A DNA stretch of 64,000 bases from Arthrobacter terrae (GTDB lineage Bacteria; Actinomycetota; Actinomycetes; Actinomycetales; Micrococcaceae): NCBI RefSeq assembly GCF_015708085.1, contig NZ_JADNYM010000015.1:1-64000 (forward strand), written 5' to 3'. The notes under the pieces were generated by a model. The model was not told the DNA's origin and made no database searches. It worked only from the letters and a program-made list of their open reading frames with translations. The translations under genes were made by a program, and so were the position numbers. This document shows, one piece after another, positions 55,457 to 64,000 of this stretch (its first letter is position 1; every line of letters starts with the position of its first letter).

Positions 55457-56425
55457 TTAGAAGCCGAGTTTGACCAGCTGTTTTGGATCGCGCTGCCAGT
55501 CCTTGGCCACCTTGACGTGCAGGTCCAAATAGATCCGCGTTCCCAGCAGCGCTTCGATGCCCTTGCGCGCCGCGCTGCCCACCTCCTGGAGCCGCGAGCC
55601 CGCCCGGCCGATGATGATGGCTTTCTGCGAGGGACGCTCAACGTAGAGGTTCACCCGGACATCCAGGAACTGGTTGTCCTCCGCCCTGCCTTCGCGCGGA
55701 ATAATTTCCTCCACGACGACGGCCAGGGAGTGCGGAAGTTCGTCGCGGACGCCTTCCAGCGCGGCCTCGCGGACCAGCTCCGCCACCATAACGGCCACCG
55801 GTTCGTCGGTGAGCTCACCATCGGGGTACAGCGGAGGGGAAGGCGGCATGAAGCCGGCCAGCACGGTGGAGACAGTCTCCACCTGGAACCCGTCCGCGGC
55901 GGATACGGGAACGATGTCCGCCCACCCTTGCGCGCCGAGCACCTCCCGGCCCAACTGAGCCACGGCCAGTAACTGTTCGGTCAGCGCCTGCCGGTCCACC
56001 AGATCCGTTTTAGTAACCAGGGCGACTATGGGCTTATTGCCGACATTGGCCAGCTGCTTGGCAATGAACCGGTCCCCGGGACCGATCTTTTCGTTGGCCG
56101 GCAGGCAGAAACCAATTGCGTCCACCTCGGACAAGGTGGCTGCGACGAGGTCATTGAGCCGCTGTCCCAGCAGGGTCCGCGGACGGTGCAGCCCAGGGGT
56201 GTCCACCAGGATCAGCTGGAAATTTTCCCGGTGCACGATGCCACGAATGGTGTGCCGGGTGGTCTGCGGCTTGGCCGAGGTGATAGCCACCTTCTGCCCC
56301 ACCAGGGCGTTGGTCAGGGTGGATTTTCCCGCGTTCGGGCGCCCTGCCAGGACGGCGAAGCCGGCATGGAAACCCCCGTACTGGTCATCGGTACCCTGCT
56401 GGTCCTTATTCCTGGACTTTGTCAT
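55457..56425 (-). CDS. era: GTPase Era
   Basis: A 322-residue ribosome-assembly GTPase. G1 is Gly-Arg-Pro-Asn-Ala-Gly-Lys-Ser-Thr, G3 Asp-Thr-Pro-Gly, and G4 Thr-Lys-Thr-Asp, where Asn-Lys-x-Asp is more usual. The C-terminal KH domain has Ile-Ile-Gly-Arg-Ala-Gly-Ser-Arg-Leu. It binds the 3' end of 16S rRNA. It overlaps the CNNM/CBS gene stop by 4 bases and ends the hrcA-to-era run. Confidence 0.94.
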   Translation of the reverse strand: MTKSRNKDQQGTDDQYGGFHAGFAVLAGRPNAGKSTLTNALVGQKVAITSAKPQTTRHTIRGIVHRENFQLILVDTPGLHRPRTLLGQRLNDLVAATLSEVDAIGFCLPANEKIGPGDRFIAKQLANVGNKPIVALVTKTDLVDRQALTEQLLAVAQLGREVLGAQGWADIVPVSAADGFQVETVSTVLAGFMPPSPPLYPDGELTDEPVAVMVAELVREAALEGVRDELPHSLAVVVEEIIPREGRAEDNQFLDVRVNLYVERPSQKAIIIGRAGSRLQEVGSAARKGIEALLGTRIYLDLHVKVAKDWQRDPKQLVKLGF

Positions 56426-57801
56426 GCTTTGCTCCCTGTCGCGCTGTTACCGGCGCTGTTGTCGGCCCTGTTACCGGCGCTGTTGCTGTCGTCGTCGTGC
56501 AAGATGGTGGCGTTGAAGGCGTTGTCGGTCGTAGATTCAGTGTCCGCCGGTAGCGGGGCGGTGGCAATAATATGGCTGACGCGGTTACGCCGGCCTTCCA
56601 GCCGCTGCGCGTGCAGCCGGATTCCGGCCACCTGCGCTTCACTGCCAACGATGGGTACACGGCCCAAATGTTTGGCAAGGAGTCCGCCCACGGTGTCCAC
56701 TTCGTCGTCGTCCAGATCCAGCCCGAAAAGCTCGCCCAGATCATCGACACCCAGCCGCGCACTGACCAGATAACGGCCGTGGCCCAGGTCCTGGACCTCC
56801 GGGGCCTCGGAATCGTACTCATCCACGATCTCCCCGACGATCTCCTCGATCAGATCCTCGAGCGTCACCAGCCCCGCAGTGCCGCCATATTCGTCGATGA
56901 CGATAGCGACGTGGGTCGATTCGACCTGCAGTTCCTTGAGAAGGTCCGTCACTAACTTGGAATCGGGCACGTAGCGCACGGCGCGGGCAATTATTTCCAC
57001 AGCCGGAGCGGTTCCGTCTGCGGCCAGCCGGTGTTCAGTGGCCACGACGTCCTTCAGGTACAGGATGCCGAGGATCTGATCGGTATTGTCACCAATGACC
57101 GGTATCCTGGAGTAGCCCGAGTCCAGGAACAGCGTCATGGCCTCCGCCAGCGTGGAACCCTTGTCGATGCCGACCATGTCCGTTCGCGGCACCATGACCG
57201 AGCGCACCACGGTGTCGCCAAGATCAAAGACGCTCTGAATCAATTCCGCCTCGTTGTCCTCGATCATCTCCGAATCGCTCGCCCGGTCAACGAACTCGCG
57301 GAACTCCTCTTCGCTGACAAAGGCATCGTCGCCGATCGGAGCCCCCGGAGCCACAATGTTTCCGAGCCGAACCAGCCAGCCGGGTACCGGGCCCAACAGC
57401 CAGCACAGAAAACGCACCAGTGCAGCAGTCCTTCCAACGACCGCGGCGGAGTGCAACCGGCCCAGCTGGCGCGGAGATACACCGACCAAAACGAACGCGA
57501 TGACGGTGATAACGGCGGTGGCCACCAGCCCGGCCAGCCAGATATTGTCCATCAAGTTCAGAAAAAGGACCGCACCGGAGACAGCGACGGCCATTTCGAA
57601 AAAGACCCGCCAGAACCGCAGCGCGTTCATGTGCGTGACGGGAGCGGCCATGATTTTCGCCAGCGAAACCCCCCGGCTGTGCGCCGCCACAATTTCGGCA
57701 TCATGCCGAGGGAAGAAATTGAAGGCCGCGTCCGCCGCGGTCAGCACGGCCGCAAAGGCAAGGAAGACAAGTCCCATAGCGGTCAACGCCAGGGTGATCA
57801 C
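56422..57801 (-). CDS. CNNM/CBS-domain membrane protein (CorC/hemolysin C type)
   Basis: A 459-residue protein with an N-terminal CNNM (DUF21) membrane domain of four helices, two CBS domains (about 200-320, with Asp-Ser-Gly-Tyr-Ser-Arg-Ile-Pro-Val) and a C-terminal transporter-associated CorC_HlyC domain. Related proteins take part in Mg2+/Co2+ transport. The C-terminal 25 residues are Asn/Ser/Ala repeats. It has a GTG start with a 4-base overlap with ybeY. Confidence 0.92.
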   Translation of the reverse strand: MITLALTAMGLVFLAFAAVLTAADAAFNFFPRHDAEIVAAHSRGVSLAKIMAAPVTHMNALRFWRVFFEMAVAVSGAVLFLNLMDNIWLAGLVATAVITVIAFVLVGVSPRQLGRLHSAAVVGRTAALVRFLCWLLGPVPGWLVRLGNIVAPGAPIGDDAFVSEEEFREFVDRASDSEMIEDNEAELIQSVFDLGDTVVRSVMVPRTDMVGIDKGSTLAEAMTLFLDSGYSRIPVIGDNTDQILGILYLKDVVATEHRLAADGTAPAVEIIARAVRYVPDSKLVTDLLKELQVESTHVAIVIDEYGGTAGLVTLEDLIEEIVGEIVDEYDSEAPEVQDLGHGRYLVSARLGVDDLGELFGLDLDDDEVDTVGGLLAKHLGRVPIVGSEAQVAGIRLHAQRLEGRRNRVSHIIATAPLPADTESTTDNAFNATILHDDDSNSAGNRADNSAGNSATGSKA

Positions 57802-58271
57802 TGCATGGTCTCCCGGGGTGCGTCCTTACCCAGGAAGCCGGAAAGCAGTTCCCGCTGCAGGGTGAACATCTCTTCCTTCTCCTCCGGCTCGCCGTGGTCG
57901 TAGCCCAGCAGATGCAAGAGACCATGCGTGGTGAGCAGCAGCAGCTCCTCATCCATCGGATGCCCGGCCGCCTCTGCCTGCTCGGTGGCAACCTGCGGGC
58001 AGAGCACGATGTCCCCGAGCAGGCCGGCCGGTGCGGGCCGATCCGGCGTACCCGGGCGCAGCTCGTCCATCGGGAAGGACAGCACATCGGTTGGCCCCGG
58101 CTCATCCATCCACTCGATGTGCAGCTTCTCCATCGCCGCCGCATCGGCCAGAATGATCGACAGCTCGGCCTGCGGATGGACATAGAGCCGTTCGAGAATG
58201 AACCGTGCCAGCCGGATTAGTTCCGTCTCCGCCACGGAGATTCCCGATTCATTGTTGACTTCGATGCTCAT
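57798..58271 (-). CDS. ybeY: rRNA maturation endoribonuclease YbeY
   Basis: A 157-residue metallo-RNase with the signature [11 protein letters not shown] (zinc H3xH5xH). It processes 16S rRNA 3' ends and takes part in ribosome quality control. It overlaps phoH and the CNNM/CBS gene by 4 bases each, the usual neighbours. Confidence 0.94.
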   Translation of the reverse strand: MSIEVNNESGISVAETELIRLARFILERLYVHPQAELSIILADAAAMEKLHIEWMDEPGPTDVLSFPMDELRPGTPDRPAPAGLLGDIVLCPQVATEQAEAAGHPMDEELLLLTTHGLLHLLGYDHGEPEEKEEMFTLQRELLSGFLGKDAPRETMQ

Positions 58272-59341
58272 GATCGTCCGTTCACGGAGTGGCCGCTGTA
58301 TCCGCTAAGGATCTGCTCTTCGTCCCAGCGGCCGTAGGCCCTGACAATGTCACCGACAAGCTTGTGCCGCACCACATCGGCGGCCTCCAGAAAGGAAAAA
58401 TGGATATCGTCGATGCCGGTGAGTATTTTCTCCACTATCCGCAGCCCGGAACGGGCCCCGGCCGGCAGGTCAACCTGGGTCACATCACCGGTCACCACCA
58501 TCTTCGAACCGAACCCGAGCCGGGTCAGGAACATTTTCATCTGTTCCGGCGTGGTGTTCTGAGCCTCGTCGAGAATAATGAAGGCGTCATTGAGCGTTCT
58601 GCCGCGCATATAGGCCAGCGGCGCCACTTCGATCGTACCGGCGGCCATCAGCCGCGGAATGGATTCCGGATCCATCATCTCGTGCAGGGCGTCATATAAG
58701 GGACGTAGATACGGATCGATCTTCTCGCTCAGCGTACCCGGCAGAAAGCCCAGCCGTTCGCCGGCCTCGACTGCCGGTCGGGTGAGGATAATCCGCGTGA
58801 CTTCCTTTTGCTGCAGGGCCTGGACAGCCTTGGCCATCGCCAGATAGGTCTTTCCCGTTCCCGCCGGGCCGATCCCAAAGACAACGGTGTTGGCGTCAAT
58901 AGCATCCACGTAATTTTTCTGATTCAGCGTCTTGGGCCGGATGGTGCGGCCCCTGCTGGAGAGGATGTTGTGGGTGAGTACGTCAACGGGTGATGCCGCT
59001 TGGGAGTGCAGCATGGAAACGAGCTGTTCAAGCACGGCGGGGGTTACGGTCGTCCGACGTTCCACCAGCCCCCTGACCTCTTCAAAGAGCCGCATGATCC
59101 GGGGTACGTCGGCCGCCGGGCCGGAGATGGCGAGTTCGTTGCCGCGGACGTGAAAGTCCAGCGTAGGGTAAGCGGCTTCAACGAAACGCAACGCCTCGTC
59201 CTGCGCACCCAAGGACTGCACCATTTGCTCCGGAGAATCGAAGGAAACTACTTCGGTCCGGGTGCCGGGCTGCGCAGCCTCCACGAAGGAGGTGTCTGCG
59301 GGGTGCCGCAAAGGGTGATTGCTTGCTGTTGAATCTGTCAT
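58268..59341 (-). CDS. phoH: PhoH-family ATPase
   Basis: A 357-residue ATPase. The Walker A is Gly-Pro-Ala-Gly-Thr-Gly-Lys-Thr-Tyr and the Walker B Phe-Ile-Ile-Leu-Asp-Glu-Ala-Gln-Asn. The N-terminal part contains a KH-like segment. PhoH-like proteins are linked to RNA metabolism and, with YbeY, rRNA processing. The ATG is at 59341. A strong hairpin lies 77 bases upstream. Confidence 0.93.
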   Translation of the reverse strand: MTDSTASNHPLRHPADTSFVEAAQPGTRTEVVSFDSPEQMVQSLGAQDEALRFVEAAYPTLDFHVRGNELAISGPAADVPRIMRLFEEVRGLVERRTTVTPAVLEQLVSMLHSQAASPVDVLTHNILSSRGRTIRPKTLNQKNYVDAIDANTVVFGIGPAGTGKTYLAMAKAVQALQQKEVTRIILTRPAVEAGERLGFLPGTLSEKIDPYLRPLYDALHEMMDPESIPRLMAAGTIEVAPLAYMRGRTLNDAFIILDEAQNTTPEQMKMFLTRLGFGSKMVVTGDVTQVDLPAGARSGLRIVEKILTGIDDIHFSFLEAADVVRHKLVGDIVRAYGRWDEEQILSGYSGHSVNGRS

Positions 59342-59698
59342 ATCGGCAGGCCGCTTCCGGCCCTGAATCTCTCCCTGGCGTAGTTGACGTGTTTTCCCAC
59401 CACGTCCTTCCCTCTTATCCTACGGCACTGGTTTCGGCCCCTGCGGGGCGTGCGCCGTAGGAACCCGCACCGGGAGCGCCAAGCGAAGACGCTGAGCGAA
59501 GCCGGCAGGCAGCGGGGCTCACAGCTCGGACACAAATAATATCGGCGCGATCTCAAAAGGGTTTCGATACGGTTTCAGTTCCGCCGGAAAGCGCCCTGAG
59601 GTCAGTCCGGCGCCGGACGTTGTGCAAGGGTGGTTAGGACCCCGGCGTCGGCGGGGTGCTCTTGGGGGTTTTCGCGGAAAGGATGCGTCATCAGGTCT
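59342..59698. other. Divergent gap between phoH and the GerMN lipoprotein
   Basis: About 357 bases with no supported gene. It holds the nested hairpin at 59418-59462 in the phoH leader, an AT-rich patch near 59533-59575 that could carry promoters in both directions, and the N-terminal start ambiguity of the lipoprotein gene (GTG at 59630 or 59699). Confidence 0.5.
59418..59462. repeat. Nested hairpin in the phoH upstream region
   Basis: TCCTACGGC at 59418-59426 pairs with GCCGTAGGA at 59454-59462, and inside it GCCCC-TGC-GGGGC forms a second short stem. It has no T-run and lies within the probable phoH 5' leader, so it may be an RNA element rather than a terminator. Confidence 0.6.
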
Positions 59699-60661
59699 GT
59701 GCCTCTTTCTGCGTCTCTACCTCTTTCTGCGTCTCTACCCCGGCAGCGAACCTCCCGGCGCTGCGCTGTGGCCTCAGTCGTTGTTCTTTGCACCGCGCTG
59801 TTTCTCACCGGCTGCACCCCTGACAGTCTGCCGCCGCCGGCAGACACGACCATGCCCGCTTCGGCCGGCAGCTCGGCGACCTCCGCCGTCACGGCGGCTC
59901 CCTTAGAATCCGCTCAATCCTCGGCCAAGCTCCCGGTTTACTGGCTCGGACACAGCGGCAACGGCGTCTTTCTGTACCGTGAGTTCCTTGCCGTTGAGGG
60001 TAACGGTGATCCAATCCAGGCGGCACTGCTGGCCATGACGACGGATAAGCCACTGGACAGCGACTATTTCACGCCGTGGAAGAAACCCAGCAAACTCGGT
60101 GTGTCCATCTCCGCTAAGAATGTCATCACAGTGGATATTTCCGCCGACGCTTTCAGCACCAACGTCGATGAAGGCATCGCCCAGCGTGCCTTGGCCCAAC
60201 TCGTCTACACGGCCACCGCGGCCGCGGCCAACGCAGGGCTCATCGTCGCCAACCAGCCTGTCCAGGTCTCGCTGCTGGTTGACGGCCACACCGATTATTT
60301 GGCGTTCGACAAGGTTAAATTGGATAAACCGCTGGTGCGGGACAGCGGATTTGTCGCCCCGGTATGGATCATTGATCCGCAGGAGGGCAGCACGGTCAAA
60401 TCCCCGGTACTGGTCACCGGCCAGGGAATCTCCGGCACGGGAGAACTTGCCTGGCAGCTGATCAAACGCGGATCGGACGGCCGCGAGAGCCCCTACCAAA
60501 GCGGGACGGTAGCAGTCAGCACCGGTCCCGCCCAGCTGGGCGACTTCAGCTTCAGCCTGCAGCCGCCGGCGGGCTCCTATGAATTACGGGTCTTCCGCGC
60601 TGTTCCGACCGACCCTGCCGCGCAGGACGGCATTGACTCAAAAACTATTACAGTCAGTTGA
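59699..60661 (+). CDS. GerMN/Gmad2-domain lipoprotein
   Basis: A lipoprotein of about 320 residues: signal peptide with lipobox Leu-Thr-Gly-Cys, a Ser/Ala-rich linker, a GerMN domain (Val-Tyr-Trp-Leu-Gly ... Ile-Ala-Gln-Arg-Ala-Leu-Ala-Gln-Leu-Val) and a C-terminal Ig-like Gmad2 domain (Val-Trp-Ile-Ile-Asp-Pro-Gln-Glu-Gly). Family members are exported cell-envelope proteins of uncertain role. The start is uncertain: GTG at 59699 gives a signal of about 39 residues, while GTG at 59630 adds 23 residues. The signal begins with two copies of an 18-base repeat. It interrupts the otherwise minus-strand hrcA-to-era run. Confidence 0.83.
   Translation: MPLSASLPLSASLPRQRTSRRCAVASVVVLCTALFLTGCTPDSLPPPADTTMPASAGSSATSAVTAAPLESAQSSAKLPVYWLGHSGNGVFLYREFLAVEGNGDPIQAALLAMTTDKPLDSDYFTPWKKPSKLGVSISAKNVITVDISADAFSTNVDEGIAQRALAQLVYTATAAAANAGLIVANQPVQVSLLVDGHTDYLAFDKVKLDKPLVRDSGFVAPVWIIDPQEGSTVKSPVLVTGQGISGTGELAWQLIKRGSDGRESPYQSGTVAVSTGPAQLGDFSFSLQPPAGSYELRVFRAVPTDPAAQDGIDSKTITVS
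59702..59737 (+). repeat. Two tandem copies of an 18-base unit in the lipoprotein signal peptide
   Basis: The unit CCTCTTTCTGCGTCTCTA occurs at 59702-59719 and 59720-59737 and encodes Pro-Leu-Ser-Ala-Ser-Leu twice in frame. Copy-number changes would lengthen or shorten the signal by six residues without shifting the frame. Confidence 0.85.
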
Positions 60662-60663
60662 CT

Positions 60664-61527
60664 TCACCAGCGGTGCAGATCAACGCTGAGCAGGGCGACG
60701 GCGGCAGGGCCGGCAGTGGACGAGCGCAGCACATGCGGGCCAAGGCGTACCGGAACCGCACCTGCTCCCGTGAGCAGATCAAGCTCCCGAGGGCTAATAC
60801 CGCCCTCCGGTCCGACCAGAATGAGGATCTCCCGGATTTGCCGCGGACTACCGGGTTCCAGCGCAGCCAACTGGTGACCAGCCGTTTCCCGTCGGCTTAA
60901 GTCCTCAGCAGCCAGGTCCTGCGCAGCCAAGTCCTCAGCAGCCAGGTCCTGCGCACACCACTGCGCCAGGGCGTCGGTGAGCGGCTGCCGTGCATCTTCA
61001 TGAAGGACCAGGGCAAGTGCCGCTGCCTGGATGCGTGGCAATAGGGCGGTGGTTTCCACAGCCTCCGTGACGTCAGGGATCCAGGCGCGCCGGGCCTGTT
61101 TTGCCGCGGCCGCGACAATAGCGCGCCACTTCGCCAGAGACTTTGCGGCCCGTTCCCCTTTCCACCTGACAATCGAACGCTCGGCCTGCCAGGGGACGAA
61201 ACCGTCGGCACCGAGTTCAGTGGCCGCCTCGATGGCCAGTTCGTCGCGATCACCCTTCGCGAGGGCCTGGACCAAGACCAGTCGAAGAAGTGGACCCGGT
61301 TCGACGCTCACGCCGTCCACGAGCACAGTCAGTTCGCCGGCACCTGCCGAGCGCACCACAGCGGTGACCCGTCGCCCGGCGCCGTCCACCAGATGGATCC
61401 GTTCGCCGGCAGCAAGACGTTTGACAGTGCTCGCGTGCCGGCCCTCCGCCCCGCCAAGGACAAAAACCGAACCAACATCCAGCGCAGCGAGTTCACCGGC
61501 ACCGGCAAAGAATATGGGGCTGGTCAT
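60664..61527 (-). CDS. rsmE: 16S rRNA (uracil-1498-N3)-methyltransferase
   Basis: A 287-residue SPOUT methyltransferase. The knot region has Ile-Leu-Val-Gly-Pro-Glu-Gly-Gly and Leu-Gly-Pro-His-Val-Leu-Arg, with an N-terminal PUA-like domain. An insertion of about 20 residues (Leu-Ala-Ala-Glu-Asp / Leu-Ala-Ala-Gln-Asp repeats) sits before the knot, encoded by a minisatellite. The stop is two bases from the end of the convergent lipoprotein gene. Confidence 0.93.
   Translation of the reverse strand: MTSPIFFAGAGELAALDVGSVFVLGGAEGRHASTVKRLAAGERIHLVDGAGRRVTAVVRSAGAGELTVLVDGVSVEPGPLLRLVLVQALAKGDRDELAIEAATELGADGFVPWQAERSIVRWKGERAAKSLAKWRAIVAAAAKQARRAWIPDVTEAVETTALLPRIQAAALALVLHEDARQPLTDALAQWCAQDLAAEDLAAQDLAAEDLSRRETAGHQLAALEPGSPRQIREILILVGPEGGISPRELDLLTGAGAVPVRLGPHVLRSSTAGPAAVALLSVDLHRW
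60901..60960 (-). repeat. Four-unit, 15-base minisatellite inside rsmE
   Basis: Four 15-base units beginning GTCCT (alternating GTCCTCAGCAGCCAG and GTCCTGCGCAGCCAA types) occur at 60901-60960, making a 30-base repeat present twice. Read on the minus strand they encode five-residue blocks Leu-Ala-Ala-Glu/Gln-Asp in frame. Confidence 0.88.
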
Positions 61528-61532
61528 TCGCC

Positions 61533-62657
61533 CTAGAGGCTCCCGAACTTGTCCCGCAGTTTGGAGAACATTCCACCGCTGGTCACCAACTTACCTTCGC
61601 TGACCTGTTCACCGCGCAGCGCTGCCAGCTGCTTGAGCAGATCCTGTTGGGCAGCGTCAATCCGCACGGGCGTTTCGACATTGATATGGACCTTAAGGTC
61701 CCCGCGGCCGTAGCCGCGCAGATGCGTCACACCCAGGCCGCGCAACAGGATGACCTCACCGGACTGCAGACCGGACTTGACGCTGATCGGCTGCTCGCCG
61801 TCGAACGTTTCCAACGTTAATTCGGTGCCCAGCGCGGCCGCTGTCATCGGCACGCTCAAGGTGGCGTGCAGATCGTCGCCGTCGCGCAGGAACGAAGGAT
61901 CGTTGTTGACCTTTATTTCTACATACAGATCGCCGGCTGGACCACCGGCAGGACCGGCCTCACCCTGGCCGCCGAGCTGGATGCGCGTACCGGTTCCCAC
62001 CCCCGCGGGAACCTTGATGGTCAGTGTGCGGCGGCTGCGTACGCGACCCTCGCCGTTGCATTCATTGCAGGGATCCAGAATCATGGTCCCAATTCCCTGG
62101 CAGGATCCGCACGGCGCCACCGTCATCACCTGGCCGAGGATGGAACGCACCGGACGCTGCACCTGGCCGCTGCCATGGCAGATGTCGCAGGTGGTCGGAT
62201 GCGTGCCGGGCTGACAGCAGCCACCGTCGCAGGTGGGGCAGACCACGGCGGTCTCCACCTCAATCTTTTTATTGACTCCGAAAACAGCGTCGCGCAGGTC
62301 AATGCGGATATTGATCAGCGCATCCTGGCCCCGACGGGTCCGCGAGGCCGGCCCGGATTGTCCGGAACCGCCGAAGAAGGTCTCGAAGATGTCCTGAAAG
62401 GCAAAACCCTGGCCGCCGAAGCCGGAACCCGAGCCGTTGTCCGTTCCGTTTTCGTTTCCGGTCGTGTCGTAGATACGTCGTTTGGCGGGGTCGGAGAGCA
62501 CCTCGTATGCGTGGCTGACATTTTTGAAACGATCCTGGGCGTCCTCCCCCTCGGCTACGTCGGGGTGGTACTTGCGCGCCAGTTTGCGGTAGGCCTTCTT
62601 GATTTCCTCGCCGGTGGCATCCCGGGATACACCCAATGCGTCGTAATGGTTACTCAA
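61533..62657 (-). CDS. dnaJ: Chaperone protein DnaJ (DnaJ2 type)
   Basis: A 374-residue co-chaperone: J domain with His-Pro-Asp, a short Gly/Phe region, a zinc-binding domain with four Cys-x-x-Cys pairs (the first is Cys-Pro-Thr-Cys-Asp-Gly-Gly-Cys-Cys, with an extra cysteine pair), and two C-terminal substrate domains. It stimulates DnaK. The start is TTG at 62657. It follows hrcA, as usual for the second DnaJ of actinobacteria, and its expression probably depends on the CIRCE element upstream of hrcA. Confidence 0.95.
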   Translation of the reverse strand: MSNHYDALGVSRDATGEEIKKAYRKLARKYHPDVAEGEDAQDRFKNVSHAYEVLSDPAKRRIYDTTGNENGTDNGSGSGFGGQGFAFQDIFETFFGGSGQSGPASRTRRGQDALINIRIDLRDAVFGVNKKIEVETAVVCPTCDGGCCQPGTHPTTCDICHGSGQVQRPVRSILGQVMTVAPCGSCQGIGTMILDPCNECNGEGRVRSRRTLTIKVPAGVGTGTRIQLGGQGEAGPAGGPAGDLYVEIKVNNDPSFLRDGDDLHATLSVPMTAAALGTELTLETFDGEQPISVKSGLQSGEVILLRGLGVTHLRGYGRGDLKVHINVETPVRIDAAQQDLLKQLAALRGEQVSEGKLVTSGGMFSKLRDKFGSL

Positions 62658-62734
62658 GTTCTCATACTTTCTCTGTTGTCCTCTGCCCGGCCGGCTGCGG
62701 GCACCTCACGGCGCCGCACTCAGGCCAGACCTTA

Positions 62735-62776
62735 TCTGTCTGTATGTCTGTATGGCTGTATGTATGTATGTCTGTG
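62735..62776. repeat. Tetranucleotide tract between hrcA and dnaJ
   Basis: About ten imperfect copies of TCTG/TATG-type four-base units occupy the short gap between the hrcA stop (62796) and the dnaJ start (62657). Low complexity and T/G composition differ clearly from the surrounding coding sequence. Confidence 0.85.
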
Positions 62777-62795
62777 ATTCTGGCCGGTGCGCGCC

Positions 62796-63812
62796 CTAGC
62801 CGGCCAAGATCCGGGACAGATAGCGGGCCACCGCCCGCACCGCCGCCATCGTGTTGGGGTAGTCCATCCGGGTAGGGCCCAGCACGCCGATCTTCGCCAG
62901 CGCATCCGGCCCGTAACCGGTCGCGACCACCGACGCCTCCACCAAGGCATCGTGCGGGTTTTCCCGCCCAATACTCACCGACACTCCCCTGGCATCCTGT
63001 GCCATGTCGGTGAGCAGTCTCAACATGACGACTTGTTCCTCAAGCGCGTCCAGCACCGGGCCGATGCTCAGCGGGAAGTCGACATTTGACCGTGCCAGGT
63101 TCGCGGTTCCCGCCATGACAATGCGGTCTTCGCGGGCGGCAACTGCCAGCTGCGCGAGTGCGGCAGCCAATCGGAGACCGGCCTGTCTCGTTTCCCGCGA
63201 CAGGCCCCCCGGGACCGCCGCCAGTGCTGCCGGCAGCGCAGCCAATTCGGCCCCCAGCACGGCGGCCAGAAAGCTGCCGCGCAGCTGGGCCAACGTTGCC
63301 TCATCCAGCTGCTGGCCGACGTCGATCACGCGCTGATCAACCTTGCCGGTGCCCAGGATCAGCACAATCAGCACCTGGTGCGGGGCGAGCAGGACAAATT
63401 CAATATGCCGCACCGTGGCGGACGTGGTCCGTGGGTACTGCACGACGGCGACCTGATTAGTCAGTTGCGCGAGGGTGCGGACGGTGCGGTCCAGGATTTC
63501 ATCTAAATCATCGGAGCCGTCCAGCAGCGCCTGGATGGCGCGCCGTTCCGCGGCCGACAGTGGTTGAACGGCGGAGATCCGGTCGACGAAGAGCCGGTAG
63601 CCCTTATCCGTCGGGATCCGGCCCGAGCTGGTGTGCGGAGCAGTGATCAGGCCATCTTCCTCCAGCGCCGCCATATCGTTGCGGATGGTCGCGCTGGACA
63701 CACCGAGATGATGGCGTTCGACCAAGGCCTTGGACCCGACGGGCTCGCGCGAATGGACGTAGTCCTCGACAATCGCCCGCAAAACCTCAAGTTTGCGCCG
63801 CTCACTCATCAA
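62796..63812 (-). CDS. hrcA: Heat-inducible transcription repressor HrcA
   Basis: A 338-residue repressor with an N-terminal winged helix (Gly-Val-Ser-Ser-Ala-Thr-Ile-Arg-Asn-Asp-Met-Ala-Ala-Leu-Glu) and a C-terminal GAF-like dimerisation domain. It binds CIRCE operators and represses class I heat-shock genes until GroEL becomes limiting. A CIRCE-like element lies 58 bases upstream, so autoregulation of hrcA-dnaJ is expected. Confidence 0.95.
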   Translation of the reverse strand: MMSERRKLEVLRAIVEDYVHSREPVGSKALVERHHLGVSSATIRNDMAALEEDGLITAPHTSSGRIPTDKGYRLFVDRISAVQPLSAAERRAIQALLDGSDDLDEILDRTVRTLAQLTNQVAVVQYPRTTSATVRHIEFVLLAPHQVLIVLILGTGKVDQRVIDVGQQLDEATLAQLRGSFLAAVLGAELAALPAALAAVPGGLSRETRQAGLRLAAALAQLAVAAREDRIVMAGTANLARSNVDFPLSIGPVLDALEEQVVMLRLLTDMAQDARGVSVSIGRENPHDALVEASVVATGYGPDALAKIGVLGPTRMDYPNTMAAVRAVARYLSRILAG

Positions 63813-63869
63813 CCCACCTCCACCCGGTTTGGTTCGTTAAAGCCGCGCGTTCACCCATCGCGGCCGACA

Positions 63870-63896
63870 TTAGCACTCTACGTGTCCAACTGCTAA
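63870..63896 (-). promoter_or_regulatory. CIRCE operator upstream of hrcA
   Basis: On the minus strand the sequence is TTAGCAGTT, nine bases, GAGTGCTAA. The consensus is TTAGCACTC-N9-GAGTGCTAA, so the right half is perfect and the left half differs at two positions. The spacing is exact. It lies 58 bases before the hrcA ATG. Confidence 0.9.
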
Positions 63897-64000
63897 GTCT
63901 AATACTTTCGCCGCCGGGCCTGCGCAGGGGCCGTCAGTACACCGGTCAGTATTTGCTGTGCGCATGGGGTTGTTAGCATGGGAGCTCCGCGATGAGAGGT
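63897..64000. other. Right-edge spacer, nothing assigned
   Basis: No gene can be supported. TTGCTG at 63953 and TAGCAT at 63974 on the plus strand resemble a weak promoter, and an ATG at 63992 could begin a gene that continues beyond the window. Confidence 0.25.

Overview
The window comes from a high-GC actinobacterium, most likely a member of the Micrococcaceae close to Arthrobacter. The evidence is the actinobacterial respiratory block (ctaE-qcrCAB and ctaCDF), a complete C50-carotenoid locus (crtE-crtB-crtI-crtYe-crtYf-crtEb), DUF3043 and DUF3054 genes, a degenerate DUF222/HNH-type gene, frequent GTG and TTG starts, and dense ATGA-type gene overlaps. The species is an inference; no rRNA or tRNA gene was seen.

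Layout. Positions 1-7400 hold an unusual membrane redox locus. On the plus strand are a 55-residue membrane protein, a b6-like cytochrome and a two-helix protein with a large exported domain. Converging on them is a minus-strand set: two-component system (HK/RR), small exported protein, ApbE FMN transferase, diheme ferric-reductase-like protein, NuoF-like flavoprotein and 3Fe-4S-type ferredoxin. Positions 7400-9600 are gene-poor and contain the decayed remains of a TetR regulator and a FAD monooxygenase. Positions 9600-19300 are the carotenoid locus: a minus operon crtR-crtE-crtB-crtI-crtYe-crtYf-crtEb, divergent from a coupled tspO-MFS-idi operon, with a glycosyltransferase at the far end. 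Positions 19300-25400 carry a second MarR regulator with a PNPOx-like protein, a PAP2 phosphatase, a frameshifted histidine kinase, a methyltransferase, DUF3054 and a RAM-domain protein.

Positions 25400-39400 are the aerobic respiratory region: trpD, ctaE-qcrC-qcrA-qcrB, an MFS transporter, a GntR regulator divergent from HPr, ctaC-ctaD-ctaF, an ErpA-type Fe-S carrier and an M20 dipeptidase. QcrCAB takes electrons from menaquinol and the CtaCDEF oxidase passes them to oxygen. Positions 39400-53600 are housekeeping genes (DUF3043, aldo/keto reductase, pyrD, FAD dehydrogenase, uppS, recO, TRIC-like channel, leuA with a Leu-codon leader, an M13 peptidase, DUF427) interrupted by two pseudogenes. 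Positions 53700-64000 hold an LCP cell-wall ligase and the conserved minus-strand run hrcA-dnaJ-rsmE-(GerMN lipoprotein on plus)-phoH-ybeY-CNNM/CBS-era, with a CIRCE element upstream of hrcA.

The best candidate for an undescribed system is the first 7.4 kb. It combines cytosolic NADH-type flavoprotein and ferredoxin modules, two b-type cytochromes, a flavinylating enzyme and exported proteins under one two-component system. The cytochrome lacks one expected heme ligand, the NuoF-like protein lacks one expected cluster cysteine, and no flavinylated partner is visible. Two apparent single-base frameshifts (MFS at about 17176, histidine kinase at 23112-23119) should be checked against raw reads before being treated as biology.
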